Positions 1 through 7,682 of a stretch of DNA of 42,486 nt are shown in pieces. Both the position numbers and the translations under genes were made by a program. Source of the stretch: Actinomycetota bacterium (GTDB lineage Bacteria; Actinomycetota; Thermoleophilia; Gaiellales; Gaiellaceae); NCBI GenBank assembly GCA_013816245.1, contig JACDEU010000025.1, positions 1-42,486 on the forward strand. Direction: 5' to 3'. Below the pieces are notes generated by a model. It was given only the letters and a program-made list of their open reading frames with translations, had not been told where the DNA came from and made no database searches. Each line of letters starts with the position of its first letter. Position 1 is the first letter of the stretch.

Positions 1-1983
1 GAGGTGCCGTTGCACGGTGAGCGGTCACTCGCGGCGGCGGCGCCCGAGTTCGATCTCGTGGGGCTGCACTGGCGTGGCTCCGGCACGGTGCAGTTCCGGA
101 GCAGGTCACTCGCCGGGAACTGGAGCTCATGGCGAAGCGCTGATCCAGAGGCGGAGGACCTACCGAACGCCGGAACCGCTGAGGCTCGCCCAGGGAGAGT
201 CTGGCGGATCGGAAATCCCTACTGGACTGGTGCATCGGATGCGATCGAGTACCGGCTGCGCGGGCGGGTCGCGCGACTGCGCGCGTACTTCGTTCGCAGT
301 CCGGAGATGCGGATTCCTTTGCGCCGCGTTTCGATGACGGGCTCTCCGCTCATGCTCTCGCGCGAGGTCTGGGGAGCGAACGAGGCGATCCGGCGCGCGG
401 CGCCGAGCTATGCGCCTAGCGTGCAGTTCGCGGTCGTCCACCACACCGCCGGTGTCAACTCGTATACCGCGTCTCAATCAGCAGCGATCGTGCGCGGGAT
501 CGAGGTCTATCACGTGAAAGGCAACGGCTGGAATGACATCGGCTACAACTTTCTCGTCGACAAGTACGGGCAGGTGTTCGAGGGCAGATATGGAGGCGTC
601 GAAAGGCCGGTCATCGGCGCGCACGCCGAAGGGTTCAACAGCGGTTCCGTCGGGGTTGCCGTGCTCGGAAGCTACGGCTCGAGCGCGCCGCCGAAGGTCG
701 CGCGAGCTGCGCTTGTGAACCTGCTCGCCTGGCGGCTCGACGCCGCGCACGTCGATCCAGCGTCCAGCCTGACGTGGGCTTCCGGCGGCAACCCGCGATA
801 TGCCGCGGGAGTCCCGGTCACCCTGCGAACGGTCTCCGGGCATCGCGACACCGGCTTCACGACGTGCCCCGGCGCCGCGCTCTACGCCCAGCTTGGCGCG
901 ATCGCACTGCAGGCGGGGGCGACCGGATTGCCGAAGCTCTACGCGCCCACGGTTCGCGGTGCGCTCGGAGGGCAGGTGCGCTTCCGTGCGCATCTGACCG
1001 AAGCGCTGCCCTGGACCGTGACGGTCGCCGACGCCACAGGAGCATTCGTGGGCACCGGTGCCGGCACGAGCCAGGACGTCGACTGGACCTGGGACGCCGC
1101 AACGGCGGCGCAGGGCTCCTACTCGTGGACGATCGCAGCGGGCGAAACCGTCCGTCGCGCAACGGGCACGATCGGCGCGAAGCCCGTCGCCCTAGCAATT
1201 CGCTCGGCAACAGCGGTGCCGCGCACGATCACGCCAAACGCCGACGGTCAGACCGACTCGAGTCTCATCTCGTACACGTTGAGCGCGCCGGCAACCGTGA
1301 CGGCCACGTTGCGTGGCCCCGACGGACGAGATCTCTCCGTCCTCTTCTCGCAGGCGCGCCGGCCGGGAAAGCAGACCTTCCGTTTCGCGGCCGGGGGAGT
1401 TGTGGACGGTCGCTATGAGATCGTGCTGATCGCGACCGACGGTCTGGCGACCGTCACGACGGTGATCCCCGTGCTTGTCGATCGGACAGTTCGACGATTC
1501 ACGAGCACACCGGTTGCCGTGTCGCCGAACGCCGACGGCAACTCTGATGAGCTCACCTTCGGCTTCGAGCTCACCCGAGCCGCGTCGGTGCGGCTCGAGG
1601 TCGCGCAAGCGGGCAAGACGCTCGCGCCGGTCTATTCCGCCGAGCTGCAAGTCGGAGCACAATCGGTGGCCTGGAGCCCGTCCGGCCTGAAGGACGGCAA
1701 GTACGCCGCGATCCTGACCGCGGCGAACGACGTTGGAACCGTCGTGCACACCGTGCCGTTCCGGATCGACACCGTGGCGCCGACCTTGCACGCGCTCTCC
1801 TTCCGAAGCCTGCGCTTCCGCGTCAGCGAGCCCGCGACCGTTCGCCTGGTCGTGAACGGAAAGCTCTTCACGCGAACCGTTCGCGCCGGCGTGTTCTCCT
1901 TTCGTCAACCGCGCGTGCGGAGTGTTCGCGTCGTCGCCCGCGACGCAGCGGGGAATCTCAGCCGGGCCCTGCGCTTCCCGTAG
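1..1983 (+). CDS. Secreted PGRP-type N-acetylmuramoyl-L-alanine amidase with FlgD-like Ig repeats, 5' partial
   Basis: Probably cleaves the amide bond between MurNAc and the stem peptide of peptidoglycan outside the membrane. The reading frame is open back to base 1 and no signal peptide is seen, so the start lies upstream; residue numbers here count from the GTG at position 4. The amidase_2/PGRP fold spans roughly residues 118-300. Candidate zinc ligands are the first His of HHTAG (H146), H280 of GHRDTG and C288 of TTCPG, with GWNDIGYNF between them. Downstream are two FlgD-like Ig modules, marked by ITPNADG (about residue 405) and VSPNADG (about 502), which are usual in secreted wall enzymes. 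About 115 residues before the amidase domain form a separate beta-rich segment (HWRGSG, RSRSLAGNWSSW). The last 26 bases overlap the convergent birA gene. The family is certain; the exact bond cleaved is inferred. Confidence 0.9.
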   Translation, partial: EVPLHGERSLAAAAPEFDLVGLHWRGSGTVQFRSRSLAGNWSSWRSADPEAEDLPNAGTAEARPGRVWRIGNPYWTGASDAIEYRLRGRVARLRAYFVRSPEMRIPLRRVSMTGSPLMLSREVWGANEAIRRAAPSYAPSVQFAVVHHTAGVNSYTASQSAAIVRGIEVYHVKGNGWNDIGYNFLVDKYGQVFEGRYGGVERPVIGAHAEGFNSGSVGVAVLGSYGSSAPPKVARAALVNLLAWRLDAAHVDPASSLTWASGGNPRYAAGVPVTLRTVSGHRDTGFTTCPGAALYAQLGAIALQAGATGLPKLYAPTVRGALGGQVRFRAHLTEALPWTVTVADATGAFVGTGAGTSQDVDWTWDAATAAQGSYSWTIAAGETVRRATGTIGAKPVALAIRSATAVPRTITPNADGQTDSSLISYTLSAPATVTATLRGPDGRDLSVLFSQARRPGKQTFRFAAGGVVDGRYEIVLIATDGLATVTTVIPVLVDRTVRRFTSTPVAVSPNADGNSDELTFGFELTRAASVRLEVAQAGKTLAPVYSAELQVGAQSVAWSPSGLKDGKYAAILTAANDVGTVVHTVPFRIDTVAPTLHALSFRSLRFRVSEPATVRLVVNGKLFTRTVRAGVFSFRQPRVRSVRVVARDAAGNLSRALRFP

Positions 1984-2548
1984 CCCAGGCGTCGTAAGCG
2001 CGCTCTAGCTGCAACAGGATCGCTGCGAGCAGTGGGGCGCGGTCGATCGGCTTTCCAAGCTCCACGCTTAGGGACGTCGGCGGAGTGACTGTGTCGGGCG
2101 GAAGCTCCTCCGCCGTTTGATTGGCGTTCACGCCGATTCCGAGCACCACCCGGCCTTCGCTCGACTCGGCCAGGATTCCCGCCACCTTGCGGCCGCCGAT
2201 CAGCACGTCGTTCGGAAACTTGATCGCCGGCTCGAGCCCCGTGACCTCTGCGATCGCCAGGGCTACGGCGCCGCCGGCGACGAGTGAGAGCTCCGGTAGG
2301 CGGGGCGATTTCACCGCCGGGCGCAGCAGCACGGAGACCAGGATCCCCAAGCCTCGCGGTGCCTCCCAGCGTCGACCCAGCCGCCCCCGCCCTTCGGTCT
2401 GCTCCTCGGCGACTGCGACCGCTCCCTCGTCCTCGTCGTTCCCCAGCATCCGCTGGGTCGATGGCGCGACCTCCGCGTAGTGGTAGACGCCGCCGAACCG
2501 GCCGCGTAGCAGCGGTCTGACTGCGTCGGGGGCGAGCGAATCCACCAC
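1958..2548 (-). CDS. birA: Biotin--[acetyl-CoA-carboxylase] ligase, catalytic domain only
   Basis: Activates biotin with ATP and attaches it to the biotin carboxyl carrier protein, so it serves the carboxylase whose accD and accA genes lie about 8 kb downstream. Its 196 residues show the biotin-binding GRGRLGRRW (53-61), KFPND (110-114, whose Lys matches the BirA catalytic Lys; Phe replaces the usual Trp) and KVAGIL (121-126). The N-terminal helix-turn-helix of repressor-type BirA is absent, so this is a group I, non-regulatory ligase. The SH3-like C-terminal domain is short or missing. The GTG start at 2548 is preceded by TAGTCT and six bases, a leaderless arrangement. The 3' end overlaps the convergent amidase gene by 26 bases. 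The neighbouring sigma factor diverges. Confidence 0.9.
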   Translation of the reverse strand: MVDSLAPDAVRPLLRGRFGGVYHYAEVAPSTQRMLGNDEDEGAVAVAEEQTEGRGRLGRRWEAPRGLGILVSVLLRPAVKSPRLPELSLVAGGAVALAIAEVTGLEPAIKFPNDVLIGGRKVAGILAESSEGRVVLGIGVNANQTAEELPPDTVTPPTSLSVELGKPIDRAPLLAAILLQLERAYDAWATGSAGPG

Positions 2549-2553
2549 GCTCC

Positions 2554-2560
2554 TAGACTA
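2554..2560. promoter_or_regulatory. Overlapping divergent -10 elements for birA and the sigma factor gene
   Basis: The heptamer TAGACTA reads TAGACT on the plus strand and TAGTCT on the minus strand, so both directions present a TANNNT -10 hexamer on almost the same bases. The minus hexamer ends six bases before the birA GTG. The plus hexamer ends 11 bases before the sigma factor ATG. Only 22 bases separate the two start codons and no Shine-Dalgarno is evident on either side, so leaderless or near-leaderless transcripts are likely. No convincing -35 was found. Confidence 0.5.
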
Positions 2561-2570
2561 GAGCGCACAC

Positions 2571-3143
2571 ATGCAACTGCCCCGCGGTCGCCGCCGTCCA
2601 ATCCTGCAGTCCTCCCGTTCCGAAAGGCCCCTCGTCTATGCACGGCTGAGCGATCCGATCCTGGTGAAACGAGCAAAAGACGGTGACGCGCGGTTGGAAA
2701 AGCTGGCCGGCCATCTGCTGCGCGACCCCGAAGACGCTCGGGACGCGGCCCAGGAAGCTCTCGCGAAGCTCTGCGTCAAGATCAAGCAGTTCCGCGGCCA
2801 GTCGCAGGTCGCGACGTGGCTGCACCGCTTGACGATCAACGCCTGCCGCGACGCCGCCAACCGCCAGCGGGCTGGTGCCTGCGAGCCGCTGCTCGAGGAT
2901 CGCCGCGCCGCAACCGACGCGGATCCGGCGCGTGAGGCCGACCGCTCGGAATTGCGGAGCGAGCTGAACCGCTGTCTCGCGGAGATCGCGCCGGAGCAGG
3001 CGCGCGTCGTCGTGCTGAAGGATGCCCTCGGCCTCTCGTTCGAAGAGATCTCCGAGGCTGCCGGGATGCCGGTCGGAACGGCGAAGTGCTACGCGCATCG
3101 TGGCCGCAACCGGCTGCGCGACAAGCTTTCGGACGTCGCGTGA
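2571..3143 (+). CDS. RNA polymerase sigma factor, ECF-like (sigma-70 regions 2 and 4)
   Basis: A 190-residue alternative sigma factor that would direct RNA polymerase to its own promoter set. Region 2 runs from about residue 30 to 100 and contains the [13 protein letters not shown] helix and [21 protein letters not shown], the usual core-binding and -10-recognition segment. Region 4 (about 130-185) carries [27 protein letters not shown], a typical helix-turn-helix for -35 binding. No anti-sigma gene is adjacent: the next gene, fabZ, starts at a GTG overlapping this TGA stop. That coupling to fatty acid genes is unusual and may mean envelope-related control, which is inference. The ATG at 2571 is the only good upstream start. 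About 25 extra basic residues precede region 2. Confidence 0.88.
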   Translation: MQLPRGRRRPILQSSRSERPLVYARLSDPILVKRAKDGDARLEKLAGHLLRDPEDARDAAQEALAKLCVKIKQFRGQSQVATWLHRLTINACRDAANRQRAGACEPLLEDRRAATDADPAREADRSELRSELNRCLAEIAPEQARVVVLKDALGLSFEEISEAAGMPVGTAKCYAHRGRNRLRDKLSDVA

Positions 3144-3580
3144 CCGTCGCAACCCCGTTCGGGCGCGAGGTGATCGAACAGATCCTGCCCCACCGCGATC
3201 CCTTCCTGCTGATCGACGAGGTGCTCGAGCTCCGGCCGGGCGAGGGCGCCGTGGCGCGCAAGACGGTGCGTGCCGACGAGTGGTACCTCAGCGGCCATTT
3301 TCCCGGACGGCCGGTGATGCCCGGCGTGCTCATCGTGGAAGCTCTCGCGCAGACGGGAGCACTGGCTGTGCTGAGCGAGGAGGAGAACCGCGGCCGGCTG
3401 GCGCTCTTCGCCGGCATCGACGGGTGCCGCTTCAAGAGGATTGTCGGGCCGGGCGACGTGCTCGAGCTGCGCTGCGAGCTCGCGCGCATGCGGGGACCGA
3501 TCGGGCGCGGGAAGGCGGAGGCGCGCGTGGGCGACGAATTGGCCTGTCGCGTCACCCTCACGTTCGCGGTGGAACGATGA
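3140..3580 (+). CDS. fabZ: 3-hydroxyacyl-[ACP] dehydratase FabZ
   Basis: Dehydrates beta-hydroxyacyl-ACP to trans-2-enoyl-ACP in the fatty acid elongation cycle. The 146-residue hot-dog protein has [11 protein letters not shown] near the N terminus and [20 protein letters not shown] in the middle. These contain the catalytic His (GHFPG) and the Glu of LIVEALAQ expected of FabZ. The GTG at 3140 was chosen because it overlaps the sigma factor stop (GTGA) and gives the usual FabZ length; an in-frame start at 3086 would add 18 residues without family support. It heads the fab block and is separated from fabH by a 196-base gap holding two hairpins. The enzyme family is clear; FabZ rather than FabA is favoured by length and motif. 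Confidence 0.93.
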   Translation: MTVATPFGREVIEQILPHRDPFLLIDEVLELRPGEGAVARKTVRADEWYLSGHFPGRPVMPGVLIVEALAQTGALAVLSEEENRGRLALFAGIDGCRFKRIVGPGDVLELRCELARMRGPIGRGKAEARVGDELACRVTLTFAVER

Positions 3581-3617
3581 GCGTTCTTTGCTCAGCGCTC
3601 CACCGCAGGGGAAGGGT

Positions 3618-3643
3618 TACGGGAAACCGGGAGGTTTCCCGTA
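3618..3643 (+). terminator. Perfect 11-bp stem-loop downstream of fabZ
   Basis: TACGGGAAACC and GGTTTCCCGTA pair perfectly around a GGGA tetraloop, which is a GNRA-type loop. The hairpin lies 38 bases past the fabZ stop and is followed by a pyrimidine-rich run (ATCTTTCCTTCTC) without a continuous T tract. It could be an inefficient intrinsic terminator, an RNA processing or stability element, or an operator read as DNA. The sequence cannot decide between these. Confidence 0.5.
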
Positions 3644-3712
3644 CATCTTTCCTTCTCACCCACGCCATTCAGAGCGGCGCAGTTGAGAAGGCGCGGTCTA
3701 AAAAAGGGGAGG

Positions 3713-3739
3713 AAGAGGGGAAGCATGGTTTCCCCTCTT
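3713..3739 (+). promoter_or_regulatory. 10-bp stem-loop upstream of fabH
   Basis: AAGAGGGGAA and TTCCCCTCTT pair around a seven-base loop (GCATGGT). The structure ends 37 bases before the fabH GTG and just upstream of its Shine-Dalgarno (GGGGGAG, 3765-3771). The arms carry purine-rich words that resemble ribosome binding sites, so the hairpin could hide or imitate one. With the hairpin at 3618-3643 it makes the fabZ-fabH gap the only structured spacer in an otherwise tightly overlapping block, which suggests a control point for fabHDGF. The role is inferred. Confidence 0.45.
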
Positions 3740-3776
3740 GGAATGAGCCGCAGGCGAACGACGCGGGGGAGCAGAC

Positions 3777-4766
3777 GTGATCGGCAAGGCGCAGGGCGCG
3801 CCGATCTCGATCACCGGTCTCGGCGCGTACGTGCCGAACCGCATCGTCACGAACGACGAGCTCTCGACGATGGTCGACACGAACGACGAATGGATCATGG
3901 AGCGCACCGGGATCCGCGAGCGCCGGATTGCTGCACCCGAGGAGGCGTTCACCGATCTCGCGCTGCCTGCTGCGAGAGCGGCCCTAGCTCAGGCAAGCAT
4001 GGATGCGGCCGACCTCGACCTTCTGCTGTGCGCGACCGTGACGCCCGACATGATGTTTCCGACGTCGAGCGCGCTGCTTGCCGACACGCTTGGCGCCAAG
4101 GACGCTGCCGCGTATGACCTACTGGCCGGCTGCACCGGCTTCATGTATGCGCTCGTGCAGGCCTACGGAATGATGGCGGCCGGGCTCGCGGAACGTGCCC
4201 TCGTCGTCGGCGGAGACGTGCTCTCGCGGATCCTCGACTGGACCGACCGCTCCACGGTCGTGCTCTTCGGCGACGGCGCCGGAGCCGTCGTGCTCGAGAA
4301 AGTCGACAAGCCCGGCTTCCTCGGTTTCGAGCTCGGAGCGGACGGCGCCGGCGGCATTCACCTGTCGCTCCCGGGGAGCGGTTCGCGCCGGATCGACGAT
4401 GCCACCGGGAACGGTTTCGTCCACATGAACGGCCGCGAGGTGTTCAAGTTCGCGACCCGGGTGCTCGTGTCCTCGGCGGAAGCCGTCCTGGAACGGTGTG
4501 GCGCCTCGGTCGAGGACGTCGACGTCTACGTCCCTCACCAAGCGAACGTCCGCATCATGGATCACGCCGCTGCGAAGCTCGGTATACCAAGAGAGCGAAT
4601 GGTGGTTAACGTTGACCGCTACGGCAATACGTCCTCGGGGTCGATTCCGCTTGCTCTGGCGGAAGCGCAGGCAGCAGGACGGCTCAAGGAAGGAGACCTG
4701 GTGTTGATGACTGGCATGGGAGCGGGCCTCACGTGGGGCTCGGCTTTGATGGAGTGGACGGGATGA
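3777..4766 (+). CDS. fabH: Beta-ketoacyl-ACP synthase III (FabH)
   Basis: Condenses an acyl-CoA primer with malonyl-ACP to start fatty acid chains. The 329 residues match the usual FabH length. The triad is visible: C119 in AGCTGFMYAL, the His of VPHQANVRIM, and the Asn of YGNTSSGSIP. NDEWIMERTGIRERR and FGDGAGAVVLE are further family signatures. The GTG at 3777 sits behind a strong Shine-Dalgarno (GGGGGAG, 3765-3771). The gene overlaps fabD by four bases (ATGA). Whether it prefers acetyl-CoA or the branched primers common in actinobacteria cannot be read from sequence alone. Confidence 0.95.
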   Translation: MIGKAQGAPISITGLGAYVPNRIVTNDELSTMVDTNDEWIMERTGIRERRIAAPEEAFTDLALPAARAALAQASMDAADLDLLLCATVTPDMMFPTSSALLADTLGAKDAAAYDLLAGCTGFMYALVQAYGMMAAGLAERALVVGGDVLSRILDWTDRSTVVLFGDGAGAVVLEKVDKPGFLGFELGADGAGGIHLSLPGSGSRRIDDATGNGFVHMNGREVFKFATRVLVSSAEAVLERCGASVEDVDVYVPHQANVRIMDHAAAKLGIPRERMVVNVDRYGNTSSGSIPLALAEAQAAGRLKEGDLVLMTGMGAGLTWGSALMEWTG

Positions 4767-5695
4767 AGTCCGGTCTCGTCGCTTTCTGCTTTCCCGGCCA
4801 GGGATCACTGGAGGTCGGGATGGGCCAGGAGGTCGCCACAGCCGTGCCGGAGGCGATGAAGGTCTTCGAGCGGTGCAGCGCCGCCAGCGGCATGGATCTG
4901 CAGCGTCTCTGCTTCGAGGGGACGGAAGAGGAGCTCGTCGAGACGGAGGTCCAGCAGCCTGCGCTCGTCGCGACCAGCCTGGCCGTGCTCGCGGCGGTCA
5001 AGGAGCGCGGCATCAAGCCGGACTTCGTCGTCGGCCACTCTGTGGGCGAGTTTGCGGCCCTTGCGGCTGCGGGAGCGATGAGGTTCGAAGAGGCTGTGGT
5101 GCTCGTGCGTGAGCGCGGCCTCGCGATGGCCGAAGCTGCGCGGAAGAACCCGGGCTCCATGGCGGCGATCCTCGGCCTCGACGACGAGGTGGTGGAACGA
5201 ATCTGCCGCAGGATCCTCAACGTGTGGCCGGCGAACTACAACTGCCCGGGCCAGATCGTCGTCTCGGGCGAGAATCCGGCGATCGACGAGGCGTGCGCCG
5301 CCGCCGAGCGGGAAGGCGCTCGTCGCGCGATCAAGCTTCGCGTTTCGGGCGCGTTTCACAGTCCGCTCGTCGCCCGCGCCGCCGACCGGTTGCGTCCGGC
5401 CCTCGATCGCGTGAAGTTCGCGGAACCGGCCGCGCCGTTCATGTCTACGGTGACCGCGCGGATCGAGTCGGCGAAGCGGATGGGGCCGCTCCTGGTCGAG
5501 CAGCTGACCGCTCCTGTTCGTTTCACACAGGCGACGCAGGCGTTGATGATGGAGGGCGTGCACACCTTCGTCGAGGTCGGTCCGGGCAACGTTCTGGCGG
5601 GGCTCATCAAGCGAATCGATCGCAATGTGAAAACCGTGTCCGTCTCGACGCCCGAGGAGATCGACAAGCTCGAGGAGACGCTCTCCTCTGGCTGA
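4763..5695 (+). CDS. fabD: Malonyl-CoA:ACP transacylase (FabD)
   Basis: Moves malonyl from CoA to ACP, feeding FabH and FabF. The start at 4763 uses the ATG that overlaps the fabH stop (ATGA) and leads straight into MKSGLVAFCFPGQGS, giving 310 residues, the family norm. The nucleophile is S93 in GHSVGEFAAL. The Arg of RERGLAM and the His of SGAFHSPL complete the expected active site, and VEVGPGNVLAGLIKRI is the conserved C-terminal motif. Its last eight bases overlap the proposed CTG start of fabG, so translation of the two is probably coupled. Confidence 0.95.
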   Translation: MKSGLVAFCFPGQGSLEVGMGQEVATAVPEAMKVFERCSAASGMDLQRLCFEGTEEELVETEVQQPALVATSLAVLAAVKERGIKPDFVVGHSVGEFAALAAAGAMRFEEAVVLVRERGLAMAEAARKNPGSMAAILGLDDEVVERICRRILNVWPANYNCPGQIVVSGENPAIDEACAAAEREGARRAIKLRVSGAFHSPLVARAADRLRPALDRVKFAEPAAPFMSTVTARIESAKRMGPLLVEQLTAPVRFTQATQALMMEGVHTFVEVGPGNVLAGLIKRIDRNVKTVSVSTPEEIDKLEETLSSG

Positions 5696-6419
5696 GGCGT
5701 TCGCGTCGCTGGAGGGAAAAACCGCCCTCGTCACCGGTGGCTCGCGTGGGATCGGGCGTGCGATCGCTCTCGAGCTTGCGCGCGCAGGCGCGAGTGTCAC
5801 GCTCAGCTACCGCTCCGGGAAAGACGAGGCCGAACAGGTGGCGAGCGAGGCAGGCGCCCGCGCCGTCGAGGCGGACGTCTCCGACCCCGAGCAGGCGAAG
5901 GAACTCGTCGATGCCGCCGGCGACCTCGACATCCTGGTGAACAACGCCGGGGTGACGCGCGACGGGTTAATCGCCCGAATGTCGGACGAGGACTGGCGAG
6001 TCGTGATCGAGACGAACCTGAGCGGGACCTTTCATACGTGCCGGGCCGCGGCCCGCGGCATGATGAAGCGCCGGGCTGGATCGATCGTGAACGTGTCGAG
6101 CATCGTCGGCCTGCACGGGAATCCGGGCCAGACGAACTACTCGGCCTCGAAGGCGGGGATCATCGGATTCACGAAAGCCCTCGCGCGCGAGCTTGGTAAT
6201 CGCGGAGTACGAGCCAACGTGGTCGCGCCCGGATACGTCGACACCCGGCTGACTCAGGTGATCGCCGACGAGCTGAAGGACCTCATGCTCGCGAACACCC
6301 CGCTCGGGCGCTTCGGCCGGCCGGAGGACGTTGCGGGGGCGGTACGTTTCCTCTGTTCCGACGAGGCCTCGTTCATCACGGGCGAGGTGCTGCTCGTCGA
6401 CGGCGGATTGGGGATGTAG
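5688..6419 (+). CDS. fabG: 3-oxoacyl-[ACP] reductase FabG, probable CTG start
   Basis: Reduces beta-ketoacyl-ACP with NADPH. A classical SDR with the TALVTGGSRGIG Rossmann motif, NNAG, the Ser of NVSS, and Tyr151/Lys155 of YSASK. The first in-frame ATG, GTG or TTG is the GTG at 5838, which lies beyond the nucleotide-binding motif and would destroy the enzyme. Upstream, the frame is open from an in-frame TGA at 5628. Within it, CTG at 5688 gives 243 residues, matching the family, overlaps the fabD stop by eight bases, and has GAGGAG ten bases before it. A second CTG at 5709 is the alternative. Use of CTG is therefore inferred from homology. A sequencing error is possible, but no frame break is needed to explain the coding sequence. 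The gene ends directly against fabF. Confidence 0.9.
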   Translation: MAEAFASLEGKTALVTGGSRGIGRAIALELARAGASVTLSYRSGKDEAEQVASEAGARAVEADVSDPEQAKELVDAAGDLDILVNNAGVTRDGLIARMSDEDWRVVIETNLSGTFHTCRAAARGMMKRRAGSIVNVSSIVGLHGNPGQTNYSASKAGIIGFTKALARELGNRGVRANVVAPGYVDTRLTQVIADELKDLMLANTPLGRFGRPEDVAGAVRFLCSDEASFITGEVLLVDGGLGM

Positions 6420-7673
6420 ATGTCGAGCAACGGACGAAGACGGGTCGTCGTCACAGGGATCGGTGCGGTCACCCCGCTCGGCAACGATGCTGAGGCGACC
6501 TGGCAGGCGCTCATCGATGGAGAGTCCGGAGCCGGACCGATCACGCAGTTCGACTCGACGGACTACTTCGTCCATTTCGCCTGCGAGGTGAAGGACTTCG
6601 ATCCCTCCGACTACATCGACCGCAAGCAGGTGCGCCGCATGGACCGCTTCGCGCAGCTCATCCTCGCCGCAGCACGTCAGGCGGAGGCGGACTCGGGCAT
6701 AGACATCAAGGCGGACGGAGATCGCGTCGGCGCTTCCATCGCCACGGGAATCGGTGGCATCAAGTCGTTCCAGGACTGCTACGACACGCTGATCACACGT
6801 GGCCCCGATCGCGTGAACCCATTTGCGATTCCCTGCATCATCCCAAACATGGGCGCGGGCTGGGTGTCGATGGAGCTCGGTACACGCGGGCCGCTCTCGT
6901 CCGAGTGCACGGCGTGCGCTGCGTCCAACATGGCGATCGGCCAGGGCCTCGACGACATTCGGCTCGGCCGGGCGGACGTGATGCTCTGCGGCGGCACCGA
7001 GTCGGCGATCAACCAGGTGGGCATCGCCGGTTTCGGCGCGATGCGCGCTCTCTCTCGACGGAATGACGATCCGAAGCGCGCCAGCCGCCCGTTCGACGCA
7101 GGGCGGGACGGCTTCGTGATGGGCGAGGCCGGTGCGCTGCTGGTGCTGGAAGAGCTCGAGCGTGCCCGTGCACGCGGCGCCAAGATCTATGCCGAGGTTG
7201 CCGGCTATGGCCTCTCATCCGATGCGAAGCACGTCACCGAGCCGGATCCGACCGGAGAGAATCCGGCCCGCGCGATGCGGATGGCGTTCGACGACGCCGG
7301 CATCGAACCGGGCGAGATCGACTACATCAATGCCCACGGGACCTCGACTCCGCTCGGAGACGCCGCGGAGACGCGCGTGATCAAGCTCGCGTTGGGCGAG
7401 GAGAACGCGCGCAAGACTCCTGTGTCGTCGACGAAGGGAGCAACGGGCCACTGTCTGGGCGCCGGTGGAGCGCTCGAGGCGATCTTCTCGGCGCTCGCGA
7501 TTCGCGACGGCAAGCTGCCGCCGACGATCAACTACGAGGTCGAAGATCCGAAATGCGATCTCGATTACATCCCGAACGAGGTGCGCGACGCGGACGTGCG
7601 CGTGGCCGTCTCGAACTCGTTCGGCTTCGGTGGGCACAACGCGTCGATCGTCCTGAAGCGCGTCGACGACTAG
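6420..7673 (+). CDS. fabF: Beta-ketoacyl-ACP synthase II (FabF)
   Basis: Elongating condensing enzyme of type II fatty acid synthesis, 417 residues. The thiolase fold shows VVVTGIGAVTPLG at the N terminus, the nucleophile C166 in ECTACAAS (more often ATACTSG in FabF), the His of NAHGTSTPLGD and the His of TKGATGHCLGAGGALE. NSFGFGGHNASIV closes the protein. The ATG at 6420 directly follows the fabG stop with no spacer. In many bacteria acpP sits between fabG and fabF; here nothing does, so ACP must be encoded elsewhere. FabF rather than FabB is favoured by length and by operon position. Confidence 0.95.
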   Translation: MSSNGRRRVVVTGIGAVTPLGNDAEATWQALIDGESGAGPITQFDSTDYFVHFACEVKDFDPSDYIDRKQVRRMDRFAQLILAAARQAEADSGIDIKADGDRVGASIATGIGGIKSFQDCYDTLITRGPDRVNPFAIPCIIPNMGAGWVSMELGTRGPLSSECTACAASNMAIGQGLDDIRLGRADVMLCGGTESAINQVGIAGFGAMRALSRRNDDPKRASRPFDAGRDGFVMGEAGALLVLEELERARARGAKIYAEVAGYGLSSDAKHVTEPDPTGENPARAMRMAFDDAGIEPGEIDYINAHGTSTPLGDAAETRVIKLALGEENARKTPVSSTKGATGHCLGAGGALEAIFSALAIRDGKLPPTINYEVEDPKCDLDYIPNEVRDADVRVAVSNSFGFGGHNASIVLKRVDD

Positions 7674-7676
7674 GCT
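7671..7676 (+). promoter_or_regulatory. TANNNT -10 overlapping the fabF stop, leaderless start for the HAD gene
   Basis: TAGGCT begins with the TAG stop codon of fabF and ends exactly six bases before the ATG at 7683. The same TANNNT-N6-start arrangement is found before birA, the helicase gene, otsB, hsp20 and the gene at 27360. No Shine-Dalgarno is present. It would let the following genes be transcribed independently of the fab block. No matching -35 was identified. Confidence 0.45.
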
Positions 7677-7682
7677 CGCTCC

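Noticed and set aside
3022..3780. A 252-codon open frame bridging the sigma factor, fabZ and the fabZ-fabH gap
   Set aside because: It runs out of frame through two clear genes, and the part in the gap has no motif. The hairpins there explain the gap better.
4805..5800. A 331-codon minus-strand open frame across fabD
   Set aside because: It is antisense to an intact fabD with complete catalytic motifs. The product is Arg/His/Asp-rich without recognisable domains, a common artefact of high GC.
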